Of a stretch of 64,000 bases of DNA, positions 54,825-64,000 are shown in pieces; position 1 is the first letter of the stretch; every line of letters begins with the position of its first letter. Origin of the DNA: Alentia gelatinosa (taxonomy: Eukaryota > Annelida > Polychaeta > Phyllodocida > Polynoidae); the NCBI GenBank assembly GCA_950022655.1, contig OX465590.1:42429718-42493717 (forward strand). The letters are read 5' to 3'. The translations under genes and the position numbers were made by a program. The notes beneath the pieces were generated by a model. That model ran no database searches. It was given only the letters and a program-made list of their open reading frames with translations, and was not told the origin of the DNA.

Positions 54825-55790
54825 AACCGCCCTGTCTCTCACCCGATCCCTACATAGAGTACACAAACCGCCCTGTCTCTCACCCGATCCCTACATAGAG
54901 TACACAAACCGCCCTGTCTCTCACCCGATCCCCACATAGGGGTACACAAACCGCCCTGTCTCTCACCCGATCCCCATATAGAGTACACAAACTGCCCTGT
55001 CTCTCACCCGATCCCTACATAGAGTACACAAACCGCCCTGTCTCTCACCCGATCCCTACATAGAGTACACAAACCGCCCTGTCTCTCACCCGATCCCCAC
55101 ATAGGGGTACACAAACCGCCCTGTCTCTCACCCGATCCCCATATAGAGTACACAAACTGCCCTGTCTCTCACCCGATCCCTACATAGAGTACACAAACCG
55201 CCCTGTCTCTCACCCGATCCCTACATAGAGTACACAAACCGCTCTGTCTCTCACCCGATCCCCACATAGAGTACATGAACGCCCTGTCTCTCACCCGATC
55301 CCCACATAGAGTACACAAACCGCCCTGTCTCTCATCTGATCCCTACATAGAGTACACAAACCGCCCTGTCTCTCACCCGATCCCTACATAGAGTACACAA
55401 ACCGCTCTGTCTCTCACCCGATCCCCACATAGAGTACATGAATGCCCTGTCTCTCACCCAATCCTCACATAGAGTACACGAACGCCCTGTCTCTCACCCG
55501 ATCCCTACATAGAGTACATGAACTGCCCTGTCTCTCACCCAATCCTCACATAGAGTACACGAACGCCCTGTCTCTCACCCGATCCCTACATAGAGTACAT
55601 GAACTGCCCTGTCTCTCACCCAATCCTCACATAGAGTACACGAACGCCCTGTCTCTCACCCGATCCCTACATAGAGTACATGAACTGCCCTGTCTCTCAC
55701 CCGATCCCTACATAGAGTACACAAACCGCCCTGTCTCTCACCCGATCCCCACATAGAGTACACGAATGCCCCTGTCCCTCACCCACTCTT
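54825..55790. repeat. 41-bp minisatellite, about 23 units
   Basis: The unit runs CCGCCCTGTCTCTCACCCGA, then TCCCTACATAGAGTACACAAA. Three higher-order blocks of several units (starting near 54840, 55000 and 55180) recur with the same variants. Confidence 0.95.
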
Positions 55791-55866
55791 CCATCTTACA
55801 CAGAGTACACAAATGCCCCCGGCTTTCACCCCATCTCCTAGCTTACAAAGAGTACATGAACGCCCC

Positions 55867-56130
55867 TTTACCTCACCCCTGGTATTTCTGTCCCACAGGC
55901 TTAACATTGGGAACTTGTTCTCCATGCCCCTACGAGTATTGCAGTCTGTTCTCCATGGTCTCTCCAGTGTGTTATCCATTTGTTGATGTGGACAAGGGTG
56001 AAATAGATACAGAAAGCACCTCGTTTTGGTCAAAGAAGTCGTTCTCCAACTTGTTTGAATTCTACTTGAAATTCACTCCACACCCGCGGAGAACGACGAC
56101 TTTTACCAAACTTGTTGGTTTCTTCTTTAG
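55867..56130 (-). mobile_element. Bipartite hairpin-box element D3
   Basis: CTCACCCCTGGTATTTCTGT then CAGGCTTAACATTGGGAAC (from 55867), and the mid box AAGGGTGAAATAGATA (55995-56010). The hairpin arms are CTCGTTTTGGTCAAAGAAG and TTTACCAAACTTGTTGG (56012-56128). It sits between the related 41-bp and 46-bp arrays. Confidence 0.85.
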
Positions 56131-56144
56131 TCTCTCACCCCATC

Positions 56145-57040
56145 TTCCACCTTACACAAAGTATACGAGCACCCCCTACTCTCACCCCATCCCCAGAAAA
56201 CACATAGTACACAAACACCCCCTACTCTCACCCCATCCCCAGCAAACACATAGTACACAAACACCCCCTACTCTCACCCGATCCCCAGCTAACACAGAGT
56301 ACACAAACACCCCCTACTCTCACCCCATCCCCAGCAAACACATAGTACACAAACACCCCCTACTCTCACCCCATCCCCAGCAAACACATAGTACACGAAC
56401 GCCCCCTACTATCACCCCATCCCCAGCTAAGCCAGAGTACACAAACACCCCCTACTCTCACCCCATCCCCAGCAAACACATAGTACACAAACACCCCCTA
56501 CTCTCACCCCATCCCCAGCAAACACATAGTACACAAACACCCCCTACTCTCACCCCATCCCAAGCAAACACATAGTACACAAACACCCCCTACTCTCACC
56601 CCATCCCCAGCAAACACAGAGTACACAAACACCCCCTACTCTCACCCCATCCCCAGCAAACACAGAGTACACAAACACCCCCTACTCTCACCCCATCCCC
56701 AGCAGACACAGAGTACACAAACACCCCCTACTCTCACCCCATCCCCAGCAAACACATAGTACACAAACACCCCCTACTCTCACCCCATCCCCAGCAAACA
56801 CATAGTACACAAACACCCCCTACTCTCACCCCATCCCTAGCAAACACAGAGTACATGAAAACCCATACTCTCACCCCATCCCCAGCAAACACAGAGTACA
56901 CAAACACCCCCCACTTTCACCCCATCCCCATATAGAGTACACGAACGTCCCCTCCTCTTACCCCATCCCCCATCCTCCACACAGAGTACACGAACACCCC
57001 CAACCTCATCCCCCACCTCACACAGAGTACACGAACGCCC
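56145..57040. repeat. 46-bp minisatellite, about 19 units
   Basis: The unit runs CACCCCCTACTCTCACCCCA, then TCCCCAGCAAACACATAGTA, then CACAAA. It shares CTCTCACCC-ATCCC and CATAGAGTACACAAAC with the 41-bp array, so both descend from one repeat. Confidence 0.95.
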
Positions 57041-57300
57041 CCGGGCAGCGATTATTGAGTTGACCGGAGCGGATTGTGGGTGGGACCCCTGCCTTCTGCT
57101 AATCCCGAGCTGCACGGCCGATAAGGTTACCCTGACCCCGACCAATCCACAGAACGGTCCAGTTACTGACCCCTGACCCCACCTTCACCTCCGGATAACA
57201 ACGAATCGACGCACGGGGGAGTTCACGGCGTCCTGCCGGTCAACTTCCGCCGGAAGCCGGTCACCGGGGAGTCAGGGTGCGCGCGCAGGGCCTGGATTTG
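57041..57300. other. GC-rich unique block
   Basis: CpG-rich sequence between repeat arrays (for example CCGGTCAACTTCCGCCGG, GTGCGCGCGCAGGG). No convincing frame or RNA gene; could be a promoter or exon-associated island. Confidence 0.3.
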
Positions 57301-57788
57301 TTGTATTTCAGGTACAAAAGTTTTTTGTCAGTTTCTAACTTTTGAAGGCATATCGGACAATTTGCCTTGAAAATTAAAATTGATTTCAATATCTTTATAA
57401 TTGTATATGATGATCTCCTAGTGTTGTAGAAGACATATCTGACTTAAAAATCAGGGGTCATCGTGCTAGTTTATGATTTAGGGATCAGTATCATGGTAAT
57501 ATAATAAAATATAAAGGAATTCTAAAAAGTTTGTTTTCTCATAGTAAATCCATGTCAGTTTCTTCAAACTTTCGCAGTTTATAAGAAATTTATAGCACTT
57601 GACATTTAAGTTTTGGAAACCATAGGTCACCCTCCATGTTTTTGAATGAATAGACGAAAACTGTATCTTCTAGTTTTTTTTTAATGTAAATTAAGACAGT
57701 AATCAGAAAAGATGCATTTCTTTTATGAACTAAGATAGTACAAGTTCGTTACCATCAGTCATCCCAACATGATGATCATCTTATTACT
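57301..57788. other. No gene recognised; AT-rich
   Basis: AT-rich; no repeats or persistent frames noted. Confidence 0.3.
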
Positions 57789-58330
57789 TTTATTACCCAC
57801 CTATTATGGAATCTCCATAAGAAATGTATAGGGCACCTGGAATCAGCTACCTGGACATTCTGGCAGGTCAGAATCTCCTGCAGGAGATTCCAGAAAAATA
57901 GTCCTGTCCATAATGAGGTTGACTCATCATGTACTCGAAATAAGTTTCTTGAATGTTCATTCAATGCTAATTATTTAGAATCAATCATAATAATCTCATT
58001 TACCATCAGAAATCACTGTAATAACACTTTGCATGCTAAAATCACAGGTTAATGACGAACTATATTATTGGTGTAAGTCTACACCGATTTACTGCCAGGC
58101 TTGACAGTGCTGTGGTGTCTGGAGCTAAATAGCTTATAGAAATTTTGTAATTGCAATATATTTGTTATTAATTTTGTAGGTGGGTAATAAATACAAAAAC
58201 AAAAATAAATAAATACAAGAACGTACCACTCCTCATAGTTGACGACGTAATATCCTCGCTAATCGCTCGGATATTACCACTCGTCAACTATTCGGAGATT
58301 ACGGCCATTCGTACACCAAACCAATCATTA
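57789..58330 (-). mobile_element. Bipartite hairpin-box element H1
   Basis: The distal box TTTATTACCCACCT (57789-57802) and mid box AGGTGGGTAATAAA (58178-58192) are perfect inverses around a 375-bp tail. The hairpin 58222-58314 lies outside the mid box: TAGTTGACGA with TCGTCAACTA and GTAATATCC with GGATATTAC, around TCGCTAATCGCTC. The tail has a second duplex, AGGAGATTCCAGAA-like, near 57885. Confidence 0.8.
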
Positions 58331-58687
58331 TTGTGTATATAACCTGTAAAGATCTATAGACAAGATCGTAGATCGTGTGTTTGTCATTCTTTTGATATAT
58401 TTTTCTTCTGATTTTGTTTTTATTTATTGAAAACAAAATTCACTCGTCCTGGTGGTTTTCATTTTATCGTGTACTCTGTCAGTCAGAGAAAAAAAAAATC
58501 ATTATGATTAGAGAAATAACACTATCTCGATGCACAACGAGAGCTCCAAAGTTTGTTGTTGTACTGCAGTGGAAGAACTTACCTCAAAAAAGAACAAAAC
58601 AAAAAAAAGGCCCAGATCCACAGTCCACCGCTCCCAGCGACCACCTCGTCCCACTCATAATCATGTAAAATTACCAAGTACATCAAA
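58331..58687. other. No gene recognised
   Basis: AT-rich spacer between H1 and H2 with purine runs; the short frame at 58414-58668 shows no domain. Confidence 0.3.
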
Positions 58688-58990
58688 ACAAGATTCTTGA
58701 ATGTCAATTCAATATTAGTTTGTTATGATCAGTCATAATAATCTCATTTCTCATCAGAAATTACTGTCATCCATATCGTTTTGAGTACTATAAAACATGG
58801 AAAAACAGCGTAAGTCGTCACCAAATTACCACCATGCTTGACAGTGATGTGGCCTTATCGATTGTGTAGTGATCCTATTTGTCAAGATATGGTCCTTTTT
58901 TTAAATTATTTTTTAGGTGGGTTATAAGTAAAATAATGACTGGATTTCCATACGATTGTGAGTAATCTCCGAGTAGTTAACAATCTACCA
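58688..58990 (-). mobile_element. Element H2, partial
   Basis: Matches the H1 tail in order (AAGATTCTTGAATGTCAATTC, CATAATAATCTCATTT, GCTTGACAGTGATGTGG, TTTTTAGGTGGGTTATAA). The hairpin is reduced to a short AATCTCCGAGTAGTTAAC segment near 58970. Confidence 0.65.
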
Positions 58991-59431
58991 GGATCAGAAA
59001 GGACATCTATTGAAATGTCCTTCCAAAAGGATAGTTTTCAGGACCGAGGTCAGGAAAATGACATATTTATCAAACAGTCTGCAGTCTGTTTTTAAAAGTA
59101 AGAAAGATATTGTCTGAACGATTACGATCAGGACAAGGCGACAGTGACCACGATCGGAGTGTCAGTCAATTTTTAAACGCGGTCTGCATAATTCCAGGAT
59201 ATCTTTTGCAATTGATATTGTTTTCTTTCCTTTCTTAGTGGACGATTTCTTGTCACAAAGGATCAAACCAACCTATAATCGGACCTAAAGAACGGTAAAA
59301 TGTGTGTCCTTTTAAAAAATCAGAATAAAGATATTTTCACTGATCGTCTTACTAGACTGTCCTCTATATAGACGGATCACTTTTGGTTACAAGAATGTAA
59401 AAAAAGACCACAATAAGATCAATTCTTTTAG
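58991..59431. other. No gene recognised
   Basis: AT-rich; no repeat family assigned. Confidence 0.3.
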
Positions 59432-59842
59432 AAGGAACCCCCACCTACCACGATAGGCCACGACATGCTTCCCGATCGCTACGATTTGAAATGGGGAAAT
59501 CGTGACCTATCGGGAGGTCCCCGATAGGTCCAACAGTTTGAAATCGTAGAGCGTGGCAACGCCTTGGGAGGACCAATACCATAAACGCTGACCACGATAT
59601 CTTCCCGATAGGCTACGATACCCTACGCCAGGCTACAAAATTTCCAACATGTTGGAAATTATCGGGACCTCTACGATTGGCGTTTTCATCGCAGCTTATC
59701 GTGAGCTGGCATAGACGGAATCGCAGAAACCTGTTCCACCTACCACGATTTTGCCAGACCTCACGCTACAATCGGAATGGTGTCAGGAAGGCCGTCGTAA
59801 GGCCAATCGGGACCAGAATCGTGGTAGGTGGGGGGCAGGCTT
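59432..59842. mobile_element. MITE I6 (CCCCCACCTACCACGAT ends)
   Basis: The left ACCCCCACCTACCACGAT is the inverse of the right ATCGTGGTAGGTGGGGGG. GGGACC and ATCGGG repeats are inside, and the flanks are TTA-like. The ends resemble family I (CCACCTACTACGAT). Confidence 0.7.
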
Positions 59843-59902
59843 TAATCGTTCTTAGTTTTAAAAACACCTCCCTGGATAGGAGAGTCATCGAGTTAAATAA
59901 AG

Positions 59903-59960
59903 GCCAGCCCCCACCTACCACGATGGTCTACGACATACTTCCCGGGGGGCCCCCCTTTAT
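59903..59960. mobile_element. MITE I7, left end only
   Basis: GCCCCCACCTACCACGATGG matches the left end of I6, but no right end follows before unrelated sequence. Confidence 0.5.
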
Positions 59961-60536
59961 CCTTCTCACTGTCCTCAACTATTAAACGACCCCCAGCCTC
60001 CTCGATAATAGCCTCCTCGAGATTCAATTCCCGTAATTTCAGAATGTACGTTAGACCGCCCAGTTTCAGGAAATTAGAATTAGGAGATGGCATGCGGATG
60101 TTGAAGCTGTGCATCTCTGCTTCATCACAGTTCTTGTTAGCCTGGTTCTCACAGGAAACTGAGACGGCCGAACTATTTCACGAATGTCCAATCCGGTTAC
60201 AGAAGTCATCAGCTGTGGTCGCTCTAACCTGCCTCACTAAAAGGTCGCCTCTCTACGTCTACCTCACAAGGAAATTGAATTCGGTCCCAGGCCGAAAGGA
60301 AAACATAGGAGCGAATAAAATGTAAGTGAAGTCAAATCAATCTGGAAATTGAGGAAATAGTTGTTAATCTTTCACCCAAGCTAGGCTACTTTAATCTCTC
60401 AGACGGTTGGTTATCTGGTTCGGCTTTACAAAATACTCTGTAACTAGGAGAACAAACATCCATATATATACAAAAGCTTAACTGTATTGAGATAATGCAA
60501 TTTGAACGAGTATTTCTGCATTATATCAACACTATC

Positions 60537-60767
60537 CCGGCGTTTACACTAGACGACTAAAACGTGACGACTATATATCGTCTAGCCTATAGTCATCAGG
60601 TGGTGCTCAATTACATGATATCGGACACACTAGTCATCAAACCAATAATTTCCTCCAGCGTTTACACTTTATGTATGTGCTGGTTTCTAGCCATTCACAG
60701 ATAAAAGTCATCAGATGGTGCAAAATTCAAGAATCGCCGCCTATAATCGTCTAGTGTAAACGCTGGG
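60537..60767. mobile_element. MITE S1
   Basis: CCCGGCGTTTACACTAGACG (left) is the inverse of the right end (CGTCTAGTGTAAACGCTGGG). TAT flanks both sides, consistent with a three-base PIF-type target. AGTCATCAGRTGGTGC occurs twice inside. Confidence 0.85.
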
Positions 60768-60773
60768 TATACA

Positions 60774-60968
60774 TGATTTTATCTGACAGGGAACATGTAC
60801 TTGCTGGCTGCTACAGCGACTGAAGAACCTCATAACAGAAATGGAATAAATAAAACTCCCAGAAGACTCATGGTGCTAAGGACCTGGATTACCCATGAGT
60901 TTGTTAAAGACTATTTCATTGGTGAATAATTCATCTTGAGAACATGACTCCATGGCGTCTGAATATTA
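60774..60968 (+). repeat. ~190-bp direct repeat, left copy
   Basis: Starts TGATTTTATCTGACAGGGAA and ends near CATGGCGTCTGAATAT. About 95% identical by eye to 61270-61462. It abuts C4 on its left. Confidence 0.9.
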
Positions 60969-60973
60969 TGGAG

Positions 60974-61269
60974 AAACCAAACAAGAGTTAGTCGTGTTGT
61001 TGTTTATCGCACGACGGCAAGATCGCGTATTACTGCGCGAGGTGAAGCCGAGAGCAGTAATACACGATTTTGCCGGAGTGCGATGAACAATAACAACAAC
61101 TAACTAGAGTTTGGTTTAGAATTTATCCTACCCCGCATGTCTAAATTACTTCTACATTAACAAATGACGTCATTTATCAAGAGCGATATTTTTCATTTTT
61201 CTGAAGGCCAGACTGAATACAGTGACCCAATGTTAAGCCTATGGAGTTTTTTATTAAGGGTAGGATAAA
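60974..61269 (+). mobile_element. Bipartite hairpin-box element C4
   Basis: The hairpin arms AAACCAAACAAGAGTTAG and CTAACTAGAGTTTGGTTT, and GTATTACTGC and GCAGTAATAC, enclose a GCGAGGTGAAGCCGAGA centre. Then come the mid box TTTATCCTACCCC (61122-61134), the tail, CCCAATGTTAAGCCTATGG, and the distal box AGGGTAGGATAAA (61257-61269). Confidence 0.9.
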
Positions 61270-61462
61270 TGATTTACCTGACAGGGAACATGTACTTGCT
61301 GGCTGCTACAGCGACTGAAGAACCTCATAACAGAAAAGGAATAAATAAAACTCCCGAAGACTCATGGTGCTAAAGACCTGGATTACCCATGAGTTTGTTA
61401 AAGACTATTTCATTCATGAATAATTCATCTTGAGAACATGACTCCATGGCGCCTGAATATAT
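61270..61462 (+). repeat. ~190-bp direct repeat, right copy
   Basis: Begins immediately after the distal box of C4 and repeats 60774-60968 with a few substitutions and two small indels. Confidence 0.9.
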
Positions 61463-62151
61463 GATTGTACTGAGTTTTCTATATTATATTTCTAATTTAG
61501 TTACAATTACTCTACTTTCTAAATATTTATAAATTTGATATCATTTGGAATTTTTATCAAGTGTTTTATTCTAGAATATTTCTTAATAACGAATTACTGT
61601 ATCGTTTAGTAATGTTATGAAAATTAAAGGATGAAACATAATAAAAACAGCTCTTATATATAAAATGCTTTTTTTTTAAAGAAATAAAACCTATATTCAA
61701 ACGAGTTGCACCTATCTCCACACAGATAAATAATGGGGAAGATTTTTATAAAAAGATAGAATATATTCCATTTCATTTATGTTCTACTAACCGGTGGTTG
61801 GTCTCAAAGTGTTTCCTGGTTTATCTTGAAATTTGACCCATGTGGAGAGAGCAGGAACATGAGTTCGATTCCCGCCTGTTCCTCATAGATATAAACTGCG
61901 CCTGTGTTAAACTGATGACGCCATCTTCTTTTTGTCACCTCTGGAAGAAGACTCAAAGGTCGTGACTACCAAGATTTTTAGTGACTTAATTAGCGAAATG
62001 AGTCCGTTTTACAATCTGGTATTTTATCTGTTTACATGATTTGAGAAGATAACAAACATGAAGTCTGTGTTTTCTGTTATCACTAAAATCATGACACGCA
62101 AAAGTATGGAAATGATCCCGCAAGAACTTTTCTCTGGAGTTCTCCCAGACT
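61463..62151. other. No gene recognised; AT-rich
   Basis: AT-rich. GAGTTCGATTCCCGCC at 61860 resembles a tRNA B box, but no tRNA fold is possible around it. Confidence 0.35.
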
Positions 62152-62481
62152 TATATAGAACTGCATCGAGAATCGTATAAATAGACAATACTCCACGAGT
62201 TTGGATGGGCCGCAATCGTCATCGAGGCGAAGCCGAGTGACGATTTCCGCCCATCCAAACGAGTGGAGTTGTGTCTATTTATGATTCGAGTGCGGTTCTG
62301 GATTTATCTCACCCCTTTTTATCAAATTAAATATCATCAAACTATCACAATAATTAGAAAAGACTTAGCAAATCCACTACGCCACGGCCGTGGCGTAGTG
62401 TTGTCACTTTACGGGGGTGATCGTTGAGTATTTTTTTCTAATGTTATTCCTATGGCTAAACTTGTACCAGGGGTGAGATAA
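62152..62481 (+). mobile_element. Bipartite hairpin-box element B3
   Basis: Same order as B2: TTATATAGAACTGC, hairpin centred on GAGGCGAAGCCGAGTGACG, mid box TTATCTCACCCC (about 62307), the perfect ACTACGCCACGG palindrome (62376-62399), and distal box GGGGTGAGATAA (62470-62481). Confidence 0.9.
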
Positions 62482-62483
62482 TG

Positions 62484-62532
62484 GACGAGCTTCACCACTG
62501 TAGGTCCTGCGTCTATAATGACCATCAGCAAC
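62484..62532. repeat. ~33-bp minisatellite fragment before F1
   Basis: TTCACCACTGTAGGTCCTGC then GTCTATAATGACCATCA matches units of the array at 63588-63795. Confidence 0.65.
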
Positions 62533-62563
62533 CCAGTTTAGAACAAACATAACCATTACATAG

Positions 62564-62942
62564 ACAATAATCGATGGTCTTGTGGACAGGCGGCCGTAAA
62601 CCACGAGAGGTTGACGCGTTGTAATACACGAGCACTAGCCCCGAGTGGTTAACAGAGCCGCATGTCCGCAAAACCATCGTTTGTTGTATTTATTATCCAT
62701 CTTTTTGAATAAATTAAACCCAGTAATTGCCATATTAATGGGTATAACAAAAGGAACTATTTCTTTGCTCTACAGCAAAAGGGACTATTTTCCCCGTATA
62801 CCTTGGTTTTGAGGCCATATACCACAGGTTTGAATCCGTATACCACAGTTATGGTATCTGACAGGTTTTATACAATGGGTAGTGGTTTACTGAGTCCCTA
62901 TATATTTTCAATTGGAATTTTTGTATACGATGGATAATAAAT
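62564..62942 (+). mobile_element. Bipartite hairpin-box element F1
   Basis: The hairpin has CGATGGTCTTGTGGACAGGC with the inverse of CATGTCCGCAAAACCATCG, and GTAAACCACGAG with a GAGTGGTTAAC partner. The mid box TTTATTATCCAT is at 62689-62700, the tail has TATACCACAGTTATGGTATC, and the distal box GATGGATAATAA ends at 62940. Confidence 0.85.
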
Positions 62943-63248
62943 TCCAAAATATCCATACGTGAAACATACAGATTCTATCCCTTGGCCTAACTGATCATGC
63001 TGGCTCTACATAACAGGCCGCTGGAGGTGACCCTTGGTTACGATCAACACGGTCACCCCCACACGGTAAATACAGAGCCAGCATATAATCCTGATCTCAT
63101 CCTGAATTTTAATCGCTCCGACCAGTGTAGTGCATTGCAGTAACACCAGCAATAAAGCTTGTAACGGGACAATACCTTGGAGTCGTTCATTCAGCTTCGT
63201 ATTTACACCTGATAGTAACACTACCATGACCATCAACACTAAATGCCC

Positions 63249-63583
63249 TTTATCATCCACTTAATAGAAAGTGTCCATAGAAAACACATAGGGAGTTTCT
63301 ATGGACATACCCGGCGCATACAGATATGTTGTATGCTCTGGGTGGCGCATACAGAAAAATTGTACGTATGGAAAAAAAGTTCATAACCAAAACGACTGAT
63401 ATTGACATGCCACTAATCCAGAAAATATGGATGATAAATACAATATAGATTGGTTTCAAATAAAAACGGTTGTACGCTCCTCAGATTTGACTCTGCGCAA
63501 TTTCCTCGCATACACTCGGATATTACTACGCGTCAACTCCTCGGAGCATAGGGCTGCTTGTATCTGAAACCAGCAATATCGTG
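63249..63583 (-). mobile_element. Bipartite hairpin-box element G2
   Basis: The distal end TTTATCATCCACTTAATAG (63249), tail TACCCGGCGCATACAG, and mid box ATGGATGATAAATAC (63427-63440) are followed by the hairpin with CAGATTTGACTC / GCGTCAACTCCTCGGAGC and TTGTATCTGAAACCAG. It is inverted relative to G1. Confidence 0.85.
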
Positions 63584-63587
63584 TATG

Positions 63588-63795
63588 TATCTACTATGCC
63601 TATCACCACTGTAGGGCCTGTGTTGACCATGGCCATCAGCCTTGTAGGCCCTACATGCACCATGACCATCCCCACTGTAGGCTCTGCATTGACCTCCTAT
63701 TATAACCACTGTGGGCCCTCCATCTACAATAACCATCACCCCTGTAGGTCCTGTGTCCATGATGACCATCACCATTTTAGGCCCTGCATTAGTCC
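63588..63795. repeat. ~33-bp minisatellite
   Basis: About six degenerate units of ACCATCACCACTGTAGGCCC then TGCATTGACCATG. Open frames on both strands follow from the repeat. Confidence 0.75.
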
Positions 63796-63834
63796 CTGCA
63801 TCCTATGGCACACCCTCCTCGCTGGGATACATAG

Positions 63835-64000
63835 ACAATAATCGATGGTTTTGTGGACAGGCGGCCGTAAACCACGAGAAGTTGATGTGTAGTAATACAC
63901 GAGCGCTAGCGAGTGTATTACGAGGTCAATCGCGCGTGGTTTAAAGAGCTGCCTGTCCGCAAAACCATCGTTTGTTGTATTTATTATCCATCTTTTTGAA
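63835..64000 (+). mobile_element. Bipartite element F2, cut by the window end
   Basis: Hairpin arms CGATGGTTTTGTGGACAGGC and GCCTGTCCGCAAAACCATCG, with GTAATACACGAGCGCTAGCG and its partner at the centre. The mid box TTTATTATCCATC comes just before the window ends. Confidence 0.85.

Noticed and set aside
54825..57040. CRISPR-like regular repeats
   Set aside because: No unique spacers between units; these are head-to-tail eukaryotic minisatellites.
61795..61885. tRNA gene or tRNA-derived SINE
   Set aside because: Only a B-box-like GAGTTCGATTCCC is present; no A box at proper distance and no cloverleaf.

Overview
This is repeat-dense, mostly AT-rich animal nuclear DNA. No host gene could be identified. 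The coding capacity that can be recognised belongs to retrotransposons: one non-LTR (LINE) element, two tyrosine-recombinase (DIRS/Ngaro-order) elements, and fragments of other LINEs. The rest is foldback and miniature inverted-repeat elements (MITEs) and tandem repeats. RNase-H-bearing LINEs, DIRS-order elements, a NADAR domain inside repeat debris, TGACCTTGACCTT-type repeats and degenerate TTAGGG repeats together suggest a marine invertebrate, most likely a mollusc. That is inference; nothing here fixes the species.

Layout. 0-7 kb: hairpin elements, a tandem triplication carrying a pogo-type MITE, and PIF-type MITEs. 7.0-11.1 kb: a degenerate telomere-like tract, NADAR, SGNH and LINE reverse-transcriptase (RT) fragments on the + strand, then a decayed DIRS-order gag-RT on the - strand. 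12-16 kb: a split minisatellite, a group of PIF/Harbinger-like MITEs and a retroposed 223-bp sequence with a 15-bp target-site duplication. 17.5-24 kb: MITEs, about 1.1 kb of CACACCA microsatellite and a 44-bp minisatellite. 25.0-29.1 kb: a GC-rich DIRS/Ngaro-order element (gag, RT/RNase H, tyrosine recombinase) with several disabling changes. 29.8-42 kb: many foldback elements, 36-bp and ~160-bp tandem arrays and a LINE 3' fragment. 43152-50775: a full-length LINE on the - strand with an intact 1247-aa ORF2, inserted in a 31-bp minisatellite. 51-64 kb: more foldback elements, large 41/46-bp minisatellites, MITEs and an element bracketed by ~190-bp direct repeats.

The most distinctive content is a set of about 20 non-coding elements with one bipartite plan. 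Each has a long imperfect hairpin next to a 100-350-bp tail, and the tail is bounded by inverted boxes built on TTATC (TTATCTCACCCC, TTATCCTACCCC, TTATTATCCACC, TTATTACCCACC). Families with unrelated hairpins share the same ~40-bp distal end, so the parts look modular. Several sit exactly between long direct repeats (about 30-190 bp), and one nested copy shows almost no target-site duplication. I do not recognise this as a described superfamily. The LINE and DIRS machineries probably explain the retroposed sequences, but no transposase for the foldback elements is present here.
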